This document shows, piece after piece, positions 49,204-60,249 of a stretch of 64,000 nt of DNA. The first letter of the stretch is position 1; each line of letters begins with the position of its first letter. Below the pieces are notes generated by a model. It was not told where the DNA came from. It did not search any database and saw only the letters and a list, made by a program, of their open reading frames with translations. The stretch lies in NCBI RefSeq assembly GCF_000699445.3, contig NC_067197.1:26705809-26769808 (forward strand). The letters run 5' to 3'. Made by a program: the position numbers and the translations under genes. The DNA is from Schistosoma haematobium (lineage: Eukaryota > Platyhelminthes > Trematoda > Strigeidida > Schistosomatidae).

Positions 49204-49365
49204 ATGGTATCACGCTCACCAAAAGATATGAAGATTCTAGAACTTCAACCCTCACACTCACAAACTGGTGGCCTGCTTGAATATCTGGACTACCTGTTCT
49301 TGACATCTGGATATTTCAGCAAGTTATCATTTTGCTTGTTTGTTTTAACACATCATTATACCTAT
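49204..49365 (+). CDS. Possible exon containing repeat H
   Basis: An open frame from ATG at about 49207 gives 50-odd residues (start MVSRSPKDMKILEL) running into the conserved E-Y-L-D-Y-L-F-L peptide and ending TAT-TAG near 49365. GC is above local background. Protein not recognised. It could be a host exon, an exon duplicated with copies 1 and 2, or a mobile repeat with coding ancestry. Confidence 0.25.
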
Positions 49366-49385
49366 TAGTCGCATAACCTCTTCAG

Positions 49386-49711
49386 ATGAGCTTGTGAAAC
49401 GTTTACGACATTTCGCTGTACAAGTTACAAAAGAGCGCAATCAGAGACGTCGTGGTTGCTGGCTATATGAATTGAAGAGAAAATATGTTATTCAGATGTT
49501 GAGTCCTGAACTGCTAACATTTAACTGGCTACCACTCAATATTTATTACAATGATCGGTCAAGAAATAAGAAAAAAGGAAACTTTTTGAAATACTTTGTG
49601 CTGAGAATTCTATATTTTATCAGAAATATAATACTGAATAAGCCAATAATAATAATAGTAATAATAATAATGCTTTTTAATCTATATTCGACACTGAAAA
49701 AAAACATTTAA
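49386..49711 (+). CDS. Possible exon, basic hypothetical protein
   Basis: The frame opens just after an AG acceptor-like CTCTTCAG and reads D-E-L-V-K-R-L-R-H-F-A-V-Q, then a very basic run (K-E-R-N-Q-R-R-R-G) and W-L-Y-E-L-K-R-K-Y. The first 60 residues look protein-like; beyond about 49560 it drifts into AT-rich low complexity. There is no ATG in the good part, consistent with an internal exon. Not recognised. Confidence 0.3.
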
Positions 49712-49989
49712 ACGGTATTATAATGACCCATATTCTAAAAGAAAATGATTCTACACAGTGTAAAATATTACATATTTAGTCTGAATGGGTGTCAAAGATT
49801 AATTACTTAACTAAATTGTTGCCATGATATACTTTTAATGTGCACTTTGAATTCAAATAATTGTAGTCATGAATTAAATTGAAAAAATCTTGTCAGCATT
49901 ATAAGCAAGAAATCAGTTAGCAGATTATACTAAGATTTTAAGAAAAGATGTTGTTTTTTAAGTTGACTTTCAAAATAAACGCTTTGTTT

Positions 49990-50175
49990 CATTATTACCT
50001 ACTTACTTACATACGCCTGTTACTCCCAGGGGAGCATAGGCTGCAGACCAGCATTCTCCAACCTACTCTGTCATGGGCCTTCCTTTCTAGTTCTACCCAC
50101 TTTTCGTTCATCGTCCTCATGTCTGTCTCTATTTCTCGGCGTAATTTGTTCTTTGGTCTTCTTCTTCTCCTTTGG
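49990..50175 (-). mobile_element. RTE-like LINE 3' fragment
   Basis: Diverged minus-strand copy of the last 170 bp of the LINE at 51.66 kb, with short CTTA repeats at its 3' end (49999-50012) and an (ATT)n tract at its 5' break. Confidence 0.65.
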
Positions 50176-50546
50176 CCCTTTATTATTATTATTATTATTA
50201 TTCATTTTTAGAAACTTAAAATATTGTTAATTTAAAAAAACAGAACTAAATAACCCACAGGTCACATAAATTTGAAATTATTCAAAGAAGTAATTCAAGA
50301 CTACTTGAATATTTTAGCGAATATATACTAAAATTCTAGAATTATACTATTGAATTATAGTAGTTCTGGTTAGCGTTTTTTTTTTATCAAGGTTGGTCAT
50401 TCAATCATAAATCAGTTTATTAAGACTGATAAATATGAATAATCAACTTAGTAATCAAAATAAAATTTTACGTATATTTGAATAACTCCTACTCTATGTT
50501 CTCAAATATCTTACAATATAGCTGAAAGAATTATTACTGTCTATGA

Positions 50547-51072
50547 TCAGGCGAGGATTGGCAAAGCGAGGTTCGCATTCCTACAATTGAAGAACATATG
50601 GAGCTCAGAACAACTTTCAACCAATATCAAAGTGAGGATCTTCAATACCAACGTCAAGGCAGTTCTACTGTACGGAGCAGAAATATGGAGAACTACCACA
50701 ACCATCATCAAGAAGATACAAGTATTTATAAACAGTTGTCTACGCAAGATATTCAATAGCCATTGGCCAGATACCATCAGCAACAGCCTTCTCTGGGAGA
50801 GAACAAACCAGCTCACAGCTGGGGAAGAAATCAAGAAAAGACTTTGGAAGTGGATAGGACATACATCACGGAAATCATCAAACTGCATTACGAGGCAAGC
50901 CCCAACTGGAAATCCCGAAGGGAAACAGAGAAGAGAAAGACCAAAGAGCAGATATGAAAAGGATGAATAGCAACTGGAAAGGATTACCCAGAACAAGGTG
51001 AGATGGAGAATACTAGTTTGCAGCCTATGCTTCTTGACGAGGGGTAACCGTCGTAAGTAAGTAAGTAAGTAT
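50547..51072 (+). pseudogene. RTE-like LINE C-terminal region, plus-strand copy
   Basis: Encodes [12 protein letters not shown], then [10 protein letters not shown] and the following connector up to R-E-R-P-K-S-R, where a deletion shifts the frame. It ends in a GTAAGTAAGTAAGTAAG tail (51053-51070). Over 90% identical to the minus-strand copy at 51.66-52.2 kb, so both are recent. 5'-truncated, as usual for LINEs; the reverse transcriptase is missing. Confidence 0.75.
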
Positions 51073-51484
51073 GATCAGTACATGATTAGTATAAAAGTCA
51101 CCTATTCGATCTATAAATCTCAAGTACTTAGATAGTAAATGAACTTAAAATCATTATATTTTTAGATAGATTGTACGTGGAGATTTGCTTTTTAAGGTTT
51201 TTAAAATGAATTTTCGAAGTTTCAGTGAGAACAAGTAGTAACCTAATGAATCTCAGCGATATTCTGAGTGAAGTAGATACCGTCAATAGGATTGAATGTT
51301 TATCAAACGTTGATATTTAAATATTGACTTAAATAAATGAATTCAATAATTTTAACATAATGTTCACGCTGTGAATTTTCATTGCATTACACCAACATTT
51401 TCATTACCGATATGATTTATTTTATAGAGAATGCTTAATTCATTTTTAAATGGAGTTATTCCGACAACCACTATGTCTACAAGT

Positions 51485-51487
51485 TGA

Positions 51488-51578
<91 letters not shown>

Positions 51579-51579
51579 G

Positions 51580-51659
<80 letters not shown>

Positions 51660-51660
51660 T
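51485..51660. repeat. Long (CTTA)n array, 3' tail of the LINE
   Basis: About 44 CTTA units (TAAG on the minus strand) with two single-base variants, directly abutting the LINE 3' end at 51661. It is the target-primed tail of the minus-strand LINE, expanded well beyond the 4-5 units of its sister copy. Confidence 0.9.
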
Positions 51661-52674
51661 ACCTGTTACTCCTCGTGAAGGAGATAAGGCCGCTCACCAG
51701 CATTCCCCAGCCAACCCTGTCCTGGGCAATCCTTTCCAGCTCCTTCCAGTTGTTATTCATCCTTTTCATATCTGCTTCTATTTCCCGACGTAATATGTTC
51801 TTTGGCCTTCCTCTTTTCCGCTTCCCTTCAGGATTCCAAGTTAGGGCTTGCCTCGTAATGCAGTTTGATGATTTCCGTGATGTATGTCCTATCCACTTCC
51901 AAAGTCTTTTCTTGATTTCTTCCCCAGCTGTGAGCTGGTTTGTTCTCTCCCAGAGAAGGCTGTTGCTGATGGTATCTGGCCAATGGCTATTGAATATCTT
52001 GCGTAGACAACTGTTTATAAATACTTGTATCTTCTTGATGATGGTTGTGGTAGTTCTCCATATTTCTGCTCCGTACAGTAGAACTGCCTTGACGTTGGTA
52101 TTGAAGATCCTCACTTTGATATTGGTTGAAAGTTGTTCTGAGCTCCATATGTTCTTCAATTGTAGGAATGCGAACCTTGCTTTGCTAATCCTCACCTTTA
52201 CGTCTGTATCTCATCCTCCTTGTTCATGGATGACGCTTCCCAGGTATGTGAGGGATTCTACATCTTCCAGAGTTTCGCCATCAAGAGTGATTGGATTGCT
52301 GTTCTCCGTGTTGTCTTTGAGGACCTTGGTTTTCCCTTGTGTATGTTGAGGCCTACTGATGCAGAGACTGCTGCTGCACTGGCTGTCTTTATCTTCGTCT
52401 GTTCGTGTGTACGCGATAGGAGGGCTAGGTAATCTGCGAAGTTCAAATCGTCCAATTAGTTCTGAGCTGTCGATTGTATTCCGTGTTTTCCCTCAGATGC
52501 CGAGGTCTTCATAATCCAGTCGACCACCAGAAGAAAGAGGAAAGGAGAGAGTAGACAGCCTTGTCTGACTCCGGTCCTTACTTGGAATGCATCTGTCAGC
52601 TGTCCTCCATGCACGACCTTGTACTGTAGCCCGTCGTATGAGTTCCGGATAATGTTTGATGAACAAATGTAATA

Positions 52675-52680
<6 letters not shown>
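51661..52680 (-). pseudogene. RTE-like LINE reverse transcriptase (C-terminal third), minus strand
   Basis: Blocks in order on the minus strand: T-G-V-R-Q-G-C-L-L-S-P-F-L-F (motif B, 52600-52540), a catalytic box reading F-A-D-Y-L-A-L-L (52440-52415) where F-A-D-D is expected, I-H-K-G-K, then from 52195 the K-N-I-W-S-S region and the [10 protein letters not shown] / G-R-P-K motifs to 51661. The second catalytic Asp is replaced by Tyr, and a stop or frameshift separates the blocks. 5'-truncated at an (AT)n tract. The group was assigned from the motifs and TAAG tail. Confidence 0.75.

Positions 52681-52681
<1 letters not shown>

Positions 52682-52720
<39 letters not shown>
52682..52720. repeat. 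(AT)n microsatellite at the LINE 5' break
   Basis: About 19 AT units directly at the truncated 5' end of the LINE. Confidence 0.95.
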
Positions 52721-52722
<2 letters not shown>

Positions 52723-53254
52723 ACACTTTTAACGAAATCTATTTTAAAAGCTTGTGAATGAGATTTCGTTCATAGTTATGTGGTTATTAACTCAGAGAAA
52801 TTAGATCATATAATTAGGTCTTCATTTCACATGCTGGTAACTGACCTACAAAATTTAATCACCTTTGTTTTAAATGATATTTGAATGGTTTTATTTCTAT
52901 CATATATTTGATATATGAGTCGTTTTCTTATATTAAAGGACTAATGGCTCTGTCATTTGATATTTGTTTATTGCAAGCATCACCTCAATAACAGGACTTT
53001 TTATAGAAAATTCATTACCCACTCACATTAATTATATTAATTCAGGATCAATTTTTTTATAATGTTAGGTGACAGTCACTAATTGATGGTTATGATATTG
53101 AGTGTAATAATAAGAATAAAATAGTAGGTTGAGTTGATTCATATTTAAACTAAGACAGTCTTCAAAATCATGGAAAAAGGTGCGAGATGTGAAAAATTTC
53201 AGAAATTGGTTAAAAACAGGTCTTTCTATTTTACTTTCATCTACAAAAATGTTT

Positions 53255-53400
53255 GAAACTTTGACGTTTGAAGAGAACGGTGCTGAGTCCGAGCATCAAC
53301 CTGAACATCAATACTGAGAAGTGCTCACATTCATCTGATGAGTCCAAATTACGACAAAGTACGTAGCTGGATTTAACTACTAGCCACTTTTGGTTAAAGA
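53255..53400 (+). mobile_element. Degenerate Sm-alpha-like copy
   Basis: Family A head and ribozyme with CUGAUGA preserved (53337-53343), but GAAA is replaced by ACAAAG context. Dead. Confidence 0.5.
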
Positions 53401-53884
53401 ACCTCACGTTAGAGTTTGATCGAACTGCTTTTTCGTTTTATACTATGTTGGTTAATAGAAAGATGTGGAACTAACTCTCTGATTTATGCAATAATTACTT
53501 TTCTTTGAATACACGTTAAAAGAACATTTTATATTAATAATATGAGCTACACATTTTATCCATTAGAAAGATTAACAATTTTAATGTGAGCTGGTTATGT
53601 TTTTTACTTTAACAGTGAATTGGTTTACTTTTCATGAGTGTTTCCACAATTGTAGACCCTATTTTATCTTTGTCTAACAATTTAGGAAAAATGAAGTAAC
53701 CATAGTCCAATTAAGGCATCCAATCAATGATGGATGAAAACGACATTGCGTTAGCTAAACTGTTAGAAAACTTTCGTGATGGAAGATGGATGGCTAGTGC
53801 TGTCTATTGAGAATGATATATAAACATTTCTTGGACAACAAAAATTTTAGGTGACAATAAATTTGTCGGGACTATTGAATATTC

Positions 53885-54250
53885 ATAGGTCACGTCACAG
53901 ACTGATACTAGTTAGGCGACCATTGAAAATGGGGAAGAACTAGACAGCCATTTTGTCAAATTATCAGGATACCCTGTGGCGTGCGCCCAAAACCTCACTA
54001 TAGGGGACCGAACATGTCACCTACCTCGTAGTAACAGACTGACCTTTGAACCACGAAACCGAAATTCTGTGGTTTATATGTTTAACTTCAATGGTCTCAG
54101 TTGTCCAGAAGTTAAGCAGTTGATGCAAGACCAAAACTCGTAGGTTTGATCCCCTGTAGTGGAGTAATAAATATTCACCGCTAAAAAATTTGATACTGGG
54201 ACGAAATGGCAATGCGATCCCTCTTTCTTTTCAGTGGTTGCTTAACTAGT
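53885..54250. mobile_element. Diverged tRNA-like inverted pair (family B-related?)
   Basis: A reversed head (53890-54060, ending near TTTGAACCACG) faces a forward head (54095-54170, B-box-like GGTTTGATCCCC) followed by a ribozyme-like relic ending ACTGGGACGAAATGG at about 54195-54209. Same inverted topology as the younger copies, strongly diverged. Confidence 0.4.
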
Positions 54251-54591
54251 ATCAGTCCATATGGTAAACTATGATAATCAGTGTTTAGAAATAAGTTAAG
54301 AGAATTTGGTTACAATACCGTATAACTTTTGTTGAAAATTTCCTATTATAACAAAAACTATGGTACTAAATAAAGAAAATTATTATTTTCTGGTGTTGAT
54401 ATAAATGCTGAAAAAAAGTAGACTAACTAAGTAATGATAGATTTAGCATCTTAACTGGTAAAGCTTTATAAGGTAAATATATTTGAATATTATATCCAAT
54501 AATAGAACATAACAGGAAATGGTTTTATGAAAGCATTAAATGGTTCGAAATAATATTCTACTCAATTCAGTTGGTATACAGTTAAACTGAG

Positions 54592-55008
54592 ATTAGATGG
54601 TGGTTGGAGGTAGTCAACAGGAAACCCTGGACCCGGGTTTCGTGCTACTTGGCACTCGTCAGCAAGGTGTACCTGTAATCTTGAGGGAACTGGTGCTCCC
54701 TGGCGGATTCGATCTCGTGTCACCCAGCTTCACAGCCAGAGACGTTACCACTGAGCTATCCGAGCCGTGACTAACCTCCTGTAGGACTGAGATGTAATCA
54801 CAATTGATTGATCACTGGGTGGTGATCAATGTCATGCTTGTCTAGTCCTTATTAGTGCAGATCGAATGCTATCGATCATGTTGCAATGTGGCCACTAGTC
54901 TAGGTGACTCGACACTGCGGGCACTATGTATTGAGATTTAGATGGTGGTTGGAGGTAGTCAACAGGAAACCCTGAACCCGGTTTTCATGCTACTTGGCAC
55001 TCGTCACG
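54592..55008 (-). mobile_element. Family C head-to-tail multimer, minus strand
   Basis: From 55008 downward: ribozyme 3' part (copy 2), tail (54940-54785), tRNA-like head (about 54775-54700), complete ribozyme (copy 1), end at 54592. The two ribozymes are 345 bp apart in the same phase, defining a 345-bp unit. Position 55008 is cut within the CUGACGA core and joined to an inverted family C head. Confidence 0.75.
54624..54668 (-). ncRNA. Hammerhead ribozyme, family C, fully consensus
   Basis: Identical in all structural positions to 39661-39705: stem I 54668-54663/54629-54624, core CUGACGA 54662-54656. Strong candidate for activity. Confidence 0.75.
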
Positions 55009-55112
55009 GCTCGGATAGCTCAGTGGTAACGTCTCTGACTGTGAAGCTGGGTGACACGAGATCGAATCCGCCAGGAGCACCAGTTCCCTCAAGATTACAG
55101 GTACACCTTGTT
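55009..55112 (+). mobile_element. Family C head fragment, inverted
   Basis: Plus-strand tRNA-like head (TAGCTCAGTGG at 55016-55026, GATCGAATCC at 55061-55070) up to stem I of the ribozyme (ACCTTG), where it stops at 55112. Confidence 0.7.
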
Positions 55113-55829
55113 AGTTCTAACATTAGCATAACGAATTGTTGATGACAATTGCCTTTGTATATTGGTTAATTTTCAAAGACAAGAAATATTAAGATCCATA
55201 AAAGTATGGATTATATTTAGCTTAAATATCATTCAAACGAAACTATGTAATGAAGAAGCTTTACACAAAAGGAATTATATATATAGGAATGTATAATTTC
55301 GTTTAACAGCTATTCTACGCAATTATTAATGTACATTCTTGAACTTTTGAAAAGTGCCAATATTTTTTCAGAGTATTACGTAACTAATTTTAGTTAAAAT
55401 TAATAAACCATGTATTCAGTAGTCGATATTTCAGAAGACAGTTTCCATCACAAAAAGAAGCAAAACAAACATCGGTTAATGAACTACTAAAAAAATAATA
55501 AGTACTGGTGGGTTATTTAAACTTTTTTGATGCATTACTTAGCATAATTTACAACTACAATTAATCTGCCATACATTATGAACTGTAAACGGTTTCATCA
55601 TTGAAATACTACTTTCCTTATTGGCTTGATTAACTCTATAAATGATGATGTTAATATATTTGTTCAACCTGTAATGTTGGTTATTATGTTAAGGCCAATT
55701 TATTCATTCTAGTTGAATTACATTTTGACCTTGTTAGTTATTCGCTTATCAGTCTTGACTTTTTATATGAGCGCATATGTGTGTGCACTTCTTATCCCAT
55801 TCATCACATGTCTGTAGCTTAATTTTGTG

Positions 55830-56137
55830 TGACTAGAAATATTGATTAACGCTTGACAAAACGGAGTTGGCTCACGTGCTTTCTCCACCTCGTGTTATTT
55901 ATCTTCGCTCTCTTCTTTTCGCTTCGCCGATATTATGTCTGGATCAACGATTGTATGAAATATACGCATTCGAAATTTATTCTCGTATTTGACTTATTTA
56001 ATTCCGTTATTCACTAACGTGATCTAAGTGGATAATTATATACGAAGAATGACGATACATATATCTCAATAGTAATCAGAAATGATCTCTTTGGAGTTAG
56101 ATCCTAGGCCACTAAAGTGGTAAGCCCGTCGACAACA
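55830..56137. mobile_element. Solo LTR (308 bp) with 5-bp target duplication
   Basis: Starts TGACTAG, ends CGACAACA, flanked by TTGTG on both sides (55825-55829, 56138-56142). GC-richer than its surroundings. No other copy in the window, so the call rests on the termini and duplication. Confidence 0.6.
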
Positions 56138-56144
56138 TTGTGCA

Positions 56145-57450
56145 GTCTAATTGAAGTCAAGATGAGGGGCTAGTAAAAACCTTTGGAACAACTTTGTTTT
56201 CCACTTCTTTTTCCATATAAAACGCTTTCTTCTAAACCTAATATGTTCGTTTGTTTACTTTATTCCTACTAAAAATAACAGATGTCTATCAGCGAAAAAA
56301 ATTATTTCAAAATAAGTAACTTAGTAAACAACTTTCTAACCATGTGTTTATAAGTATATATATATTTAGTTTGCTTCTTTTATAAATAGTGCTGTTTTCC
56401 TATATAAATAAGACAAATACAATTCAGATGGATAAAGTTTACAAAAATTAAGCAATATCTAACATATAAATATCTAAAACCGAAATTTTGTCAGATTGTT
56501 TAGAATATAAACGTGTTTTTAAAAAAGCGGTAGATACTATTTAGACTATTTTGTTGATAAGCACATAATTTAATTTATTAGTCGGTATGATAAATTGATC
56601 ACGTGTAAAATGTCGAAAAAAATCAAATAAGTCATACAGTTTTATCAGTTGATGAGTCTATCAATATAATCAACTACTGATCAGTTGACTATAAATATCT
56701 TCACCATCTTCACCAATCTACTCCATCCTATAAAAGTTGCTTCTATTTTCATAACTGGAATTTGAACAATTTTCAGAGGTTAAACATATCTTATTCAATT
56801 CATCTGATATACGACATCTTGAACAAGACGAAAAATGAAATCAGTAGGACTAGATGAAAATAATAGAAACCTTAATTATGAAATAAAACATAAGAGAAAC
56901 TCAGTAAATATGAACCATTCCGTGGAAAAAGTTTGTTGAAAAGAACATATAGATATATTACGTAATACATATCTTTATTCATAATAATCGACTGATAACT
57001 ACACCTTAGGTCCTACTGTGCTTTGATAAAACTTTCCTTAGTTTAAAAGGAAATTATATCATCAAAAGAAATTGTTTTTAGGGACAATGAAAAATGCGGA
57101 AAGCCAGAAGTTGATTTTATTTTAATTTAGAAATCCTCAAAATTATGTGCTCTAAACTTTACATGAAGTCAAAATTCAGGTATTATACTTCAATATATAA
57201 ATGAACTGAAGCCCGGTAGTTGGCATTCATAATTGTAGATGGTTTGTTAGAAAACCTGAATACCATTTAATATCACTGGTGTATAATTGTTTCACTTCCT
57301 AATTTATTCACTCCATTTTTCATAGAATGTAAATGAAGGCCTTTCATTATAACTTAAAAGTATCTGACAACAAACGTTCTTTGTTAACTCTGCTAAACTA
57401 TATTACAATGGCTAATATGAACAGCGAATCACAAATCTACCCAACATTTG
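56145..57450. other. No feature seen
   Basis: AT-rich. The same holds for 51075-51480, 52725-53250, 54255-54590, 55115-55820 and 57575-58480; 58130-58480 has raised GC but no motif I can name. Confidence 0.4.
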
Positions 57451-57454
57451 ATGC

Positions 57455-57570
57455 TATGTCGTCGTAGGAAGTTGGGTAGAAATCCTAGGCCTCAGTTTCG
57501 TCATAATTGGTGTTCGTCGGCAAGAAGTTCCTACAGTTCTGGTGTGGGAATTGATGATCAATTTAGGAAG
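57455..57570 (-). mobile_element. Family C copy, degenerate
   Basis: Minus-strand ribozyme region with CCGACGA for CUGACGA, a GACGAAAC segment and the family-typical stem I context. Old and dead. Confidence 0.5.
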
Positions 57571-58484
57571 ACTAAACACTGTACGAGCGTAACATTGGAT
57601 ACCTATTAGTAATTAATATCATAAACACTTTTGATTAATTCATTGTAAACACAAGTGCTTAAATACAAATCAATTGATCACATAAATTCGAATTAAACAT
57701 ACAGTTGCGTTATTTGTCAACTTACTCACTATAATTATTATGTTCACTAGTAAGTGATACAAAAACACCATATATGCGTAAAAGCCAAATTTTTCTTTCT
57801 AGTGCTACACTAAGTTTATTTTAAGAAGAGTGAAGTTACGTATCAAAGTTATTCAAAAAAGTGCACTAAATTATTTTTAAATGTGAAGTACCATAGGCTG
57901 TTTCAATGAGCATAATAAAGACCTACTTCTTTTTACCGTAACCTTTTTTCATTACTCGACATACAAGGAAAAAGTGATATATGCAATTTCTGAGTAGATT
58001 CCTCATTATTATTTTGCTTCCTTTTCTTGATAGTGTTCAGGAATAGGAATCATATGAATTTTGAAAAAATAGTCTGTATTGTTTGGAACTCATCAATTCG
58101 ATATATAAGGGTAGTGAAATGTCACTGAGCCCTAGCCAAATCATCCAGCAGGTTGAGTCAATGAATATCGAACAGTTCATCAGTCCCTGTCAAAGTCAAA
58201 GACAACCAATGCGCATCAGTTAATCATACGCCATGGATTTGGCCCATGCGGTGGTGGTCTCACTAATTTCTCTGTACTCATTCTTACTATTATATTTACG
58301 TAATAACTTCCTTTGTGTTATACGGTCTACAAAGCGGCCATAGTACTTTGATACGTTGAAGGAGTAATCCATGTTAGATTCTGACCGCGAGGTGTGACTT
58401 CGAGGTTATATGGTTCGTCACACCATTCCCGTCTAATTCGAGTAATCTCCCACTCATTAGACATAGAGTATCAATGTTGGTGAT

Positions 58485-58605
58485 CTACGGATATCTCTAC
58501 ACGTATGATGATGTTGAAACTCAAATCCGAAATTAGTACGTTTTCTTCAAAAGCCACAAAACAATGTACACAGATCAGTTGGCTACTGTGATGTGATAAA
58601 GCTTG
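58485..58605 (-). mobile_element. Degenerate Sm-alpha-like copy
   Basis: Minus-strand relic of the family A head (TTGAAACTCAAATCCG, then TTCTTCAAAAGCC, then TGGCTACTG). No ribozyme core. Confidence 0.4.
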
Positions 58606-58821
58606 TTTTTTTACTTTTATTCAACGTAGCAGTGGGTAACGTTCAGATTTATCGAGTGATCAGTGGTAATATGAGTAGTCGCATCATTAAGCATTCTAAA
58701 ACATTCAACTGACTATCAGCTACTACCAAGTATTAATTACTTGACTATGACCGTATCATCAGTAATTCACTTATATTAGTTTCATCTAACTAGTCAAATC
58801 ATAGACTTGTGGTAAGAATAC

Positions 58822-59235
58822 TGCTAGGGTTGAAGCTATCACGAGTTCACTTAATCTGCGAACGAGAAACAACACTCGGTGACCAAGGACCAGTAAGCTA
58901 GCTACTGATGCGTCCAATCCCCTCTAACTAGAGGGAGAAGTCCAAGCTTGGAATGGGGAAGTATATTCTACAAACAGCCAGAAACGAGTGATAACAACAA
59001 ACACACTTCAAAACGTATATATACAGTACAAAACCGTCTTTGGGGAGAGTTACCAAATGGCATACTAAAAGACGCAACGGATCAATAGCATTTAAGATAT
59101 TTCCCAGTGGGAAATACGACATGAAAGTGACAAGAGCGTCTTTTGCGCGAAAACAAAGAAATTCAAATTTTCTAAATAGAATTACAAAATTAGGTTCTTC
59201 GTCAAGTGATTTCTGGGGATCTAACGTCCCCAGTA
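58822..59235. mobile_element. 414-bp LTR-like repeat, copy 2
   Basis: Same length and orientation as 34532-34945. Flanked by AATAC on both sides (58817-58821, 59236-59240). TATATATA box near 59017. Open frames in it are mirrored in copy 1 and carry no protein signature. Confidence 0.65.
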
Positions 59236-59702
59236 AATACTGTGATCACTTGTCTATTTGAATGCGCCTTTGTAAAAAACTGAGCTACTTTTTGAACTTT
59301 AGGCATTGTAATTTCTTAACATCTTGAGTGGTTTTTTATTAGTTAGATTAATTGTGGTCTATTATAGCGATACAAACGCTTATAGTCTTGTATTACAGTT
59401 TATAAGTTTACCTAACCAGATGAAACAGTCTCTAATATGAAGGCATTCGATATAATACATAAGTATTTATCTTTTCATTCCTGTTTTGTTATCTTTTTAT
59501 TCCTTATTGTTATTTTTATCTTGTTCATACAATTATTGTTTATTCATTCAATAATACGTTGGTAAACAAATTTCCAGTCAGTTAATCGTGATGAAAGATA
59601 ATCACAAGACTTATGTGTTGTGCTACTTCTAATTCAATTTGCTATTTACTATTGTCTTTAATATTATAACTAGTATTATTAGTGGTAGTAGTATTGTGTA
59701 TG

Positions 59703-59951
59703 CTATTTATGTCTGTCGACATAATTAGTATGTAACACCAATCGAAAGTGGAATATCTGGCAGTAGAAGGTGAAGATAGAAAAGAAGAGAAAGGGAACAG
59801 AAAATAATTGGTATAGAAATGAGGAAACAACAAAGTCTGAGACAATTGATGGACATTTTTCAAATGAATTATTGAGTGTATGGTGTTCACATTTTACGAA
59901 ATAACTCTGTAATCTTGTATTCAGATAGTCTGCAATAGTATCGACACCCAA
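59703..59951 (-). CDS. Hypothetical open frame, hydrophobic C-terminus
   Basis: 82 codons from ATG (MGVDTIADYLNTRLQ), a possible amphipathic start, Cys at about 21 and 34, and a hydrophobic segment at about residues 45-66. Not recognised, no splice signals identified; may be chance. Confidence 0.15.
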   Translation of the reverse strand: MGVDTIADYLNTRLQSYFVKCEHHTLNNSFEKCPSIVSDFVVSSFLYQLFSVPFLFFSIFTFYCQIFHFRLVLHTNYVDRHK

Positions 59952-60249
59952 TCCTTCACTGATTCTTCACATCACTGTCGAATAAAATAACTATAATCAT
60001 TCTAACTCGAAATATTAACAGGTCATATTGCAGTGACCTAACTCAAGACAATTTTACAATGAATGCGAAGAAATATGAACAGTTTTCTGTGTCTCGGTCA
60101 CATGATAATTAGGCGCAACATTTAAAAACTAGATAATCATAAAGTTCAACAAAAGGGTAAAGTAATTATAAAGGTATTGGTTTGAATTCATATACGACTT
60201 GAGGTTTCATCTAAAGTTAGCTGCTATCTGCTTACGGTTAGTCTCATTC

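Noticed and set aside
51450..52349. Long plus-strand open frame with a L-T-Y-L repeat
   Set aside because: It is the reverse strand of a LINE plus its (CTTA)n tail; the repeat is a translation of the microsatellite.
58928..59261. Open frames shared between the 58.9 kb and 34.7 kb repeats
   Set aside because: Shared because the DNA is a repeat; the frames end at repeat borders and show no domain.
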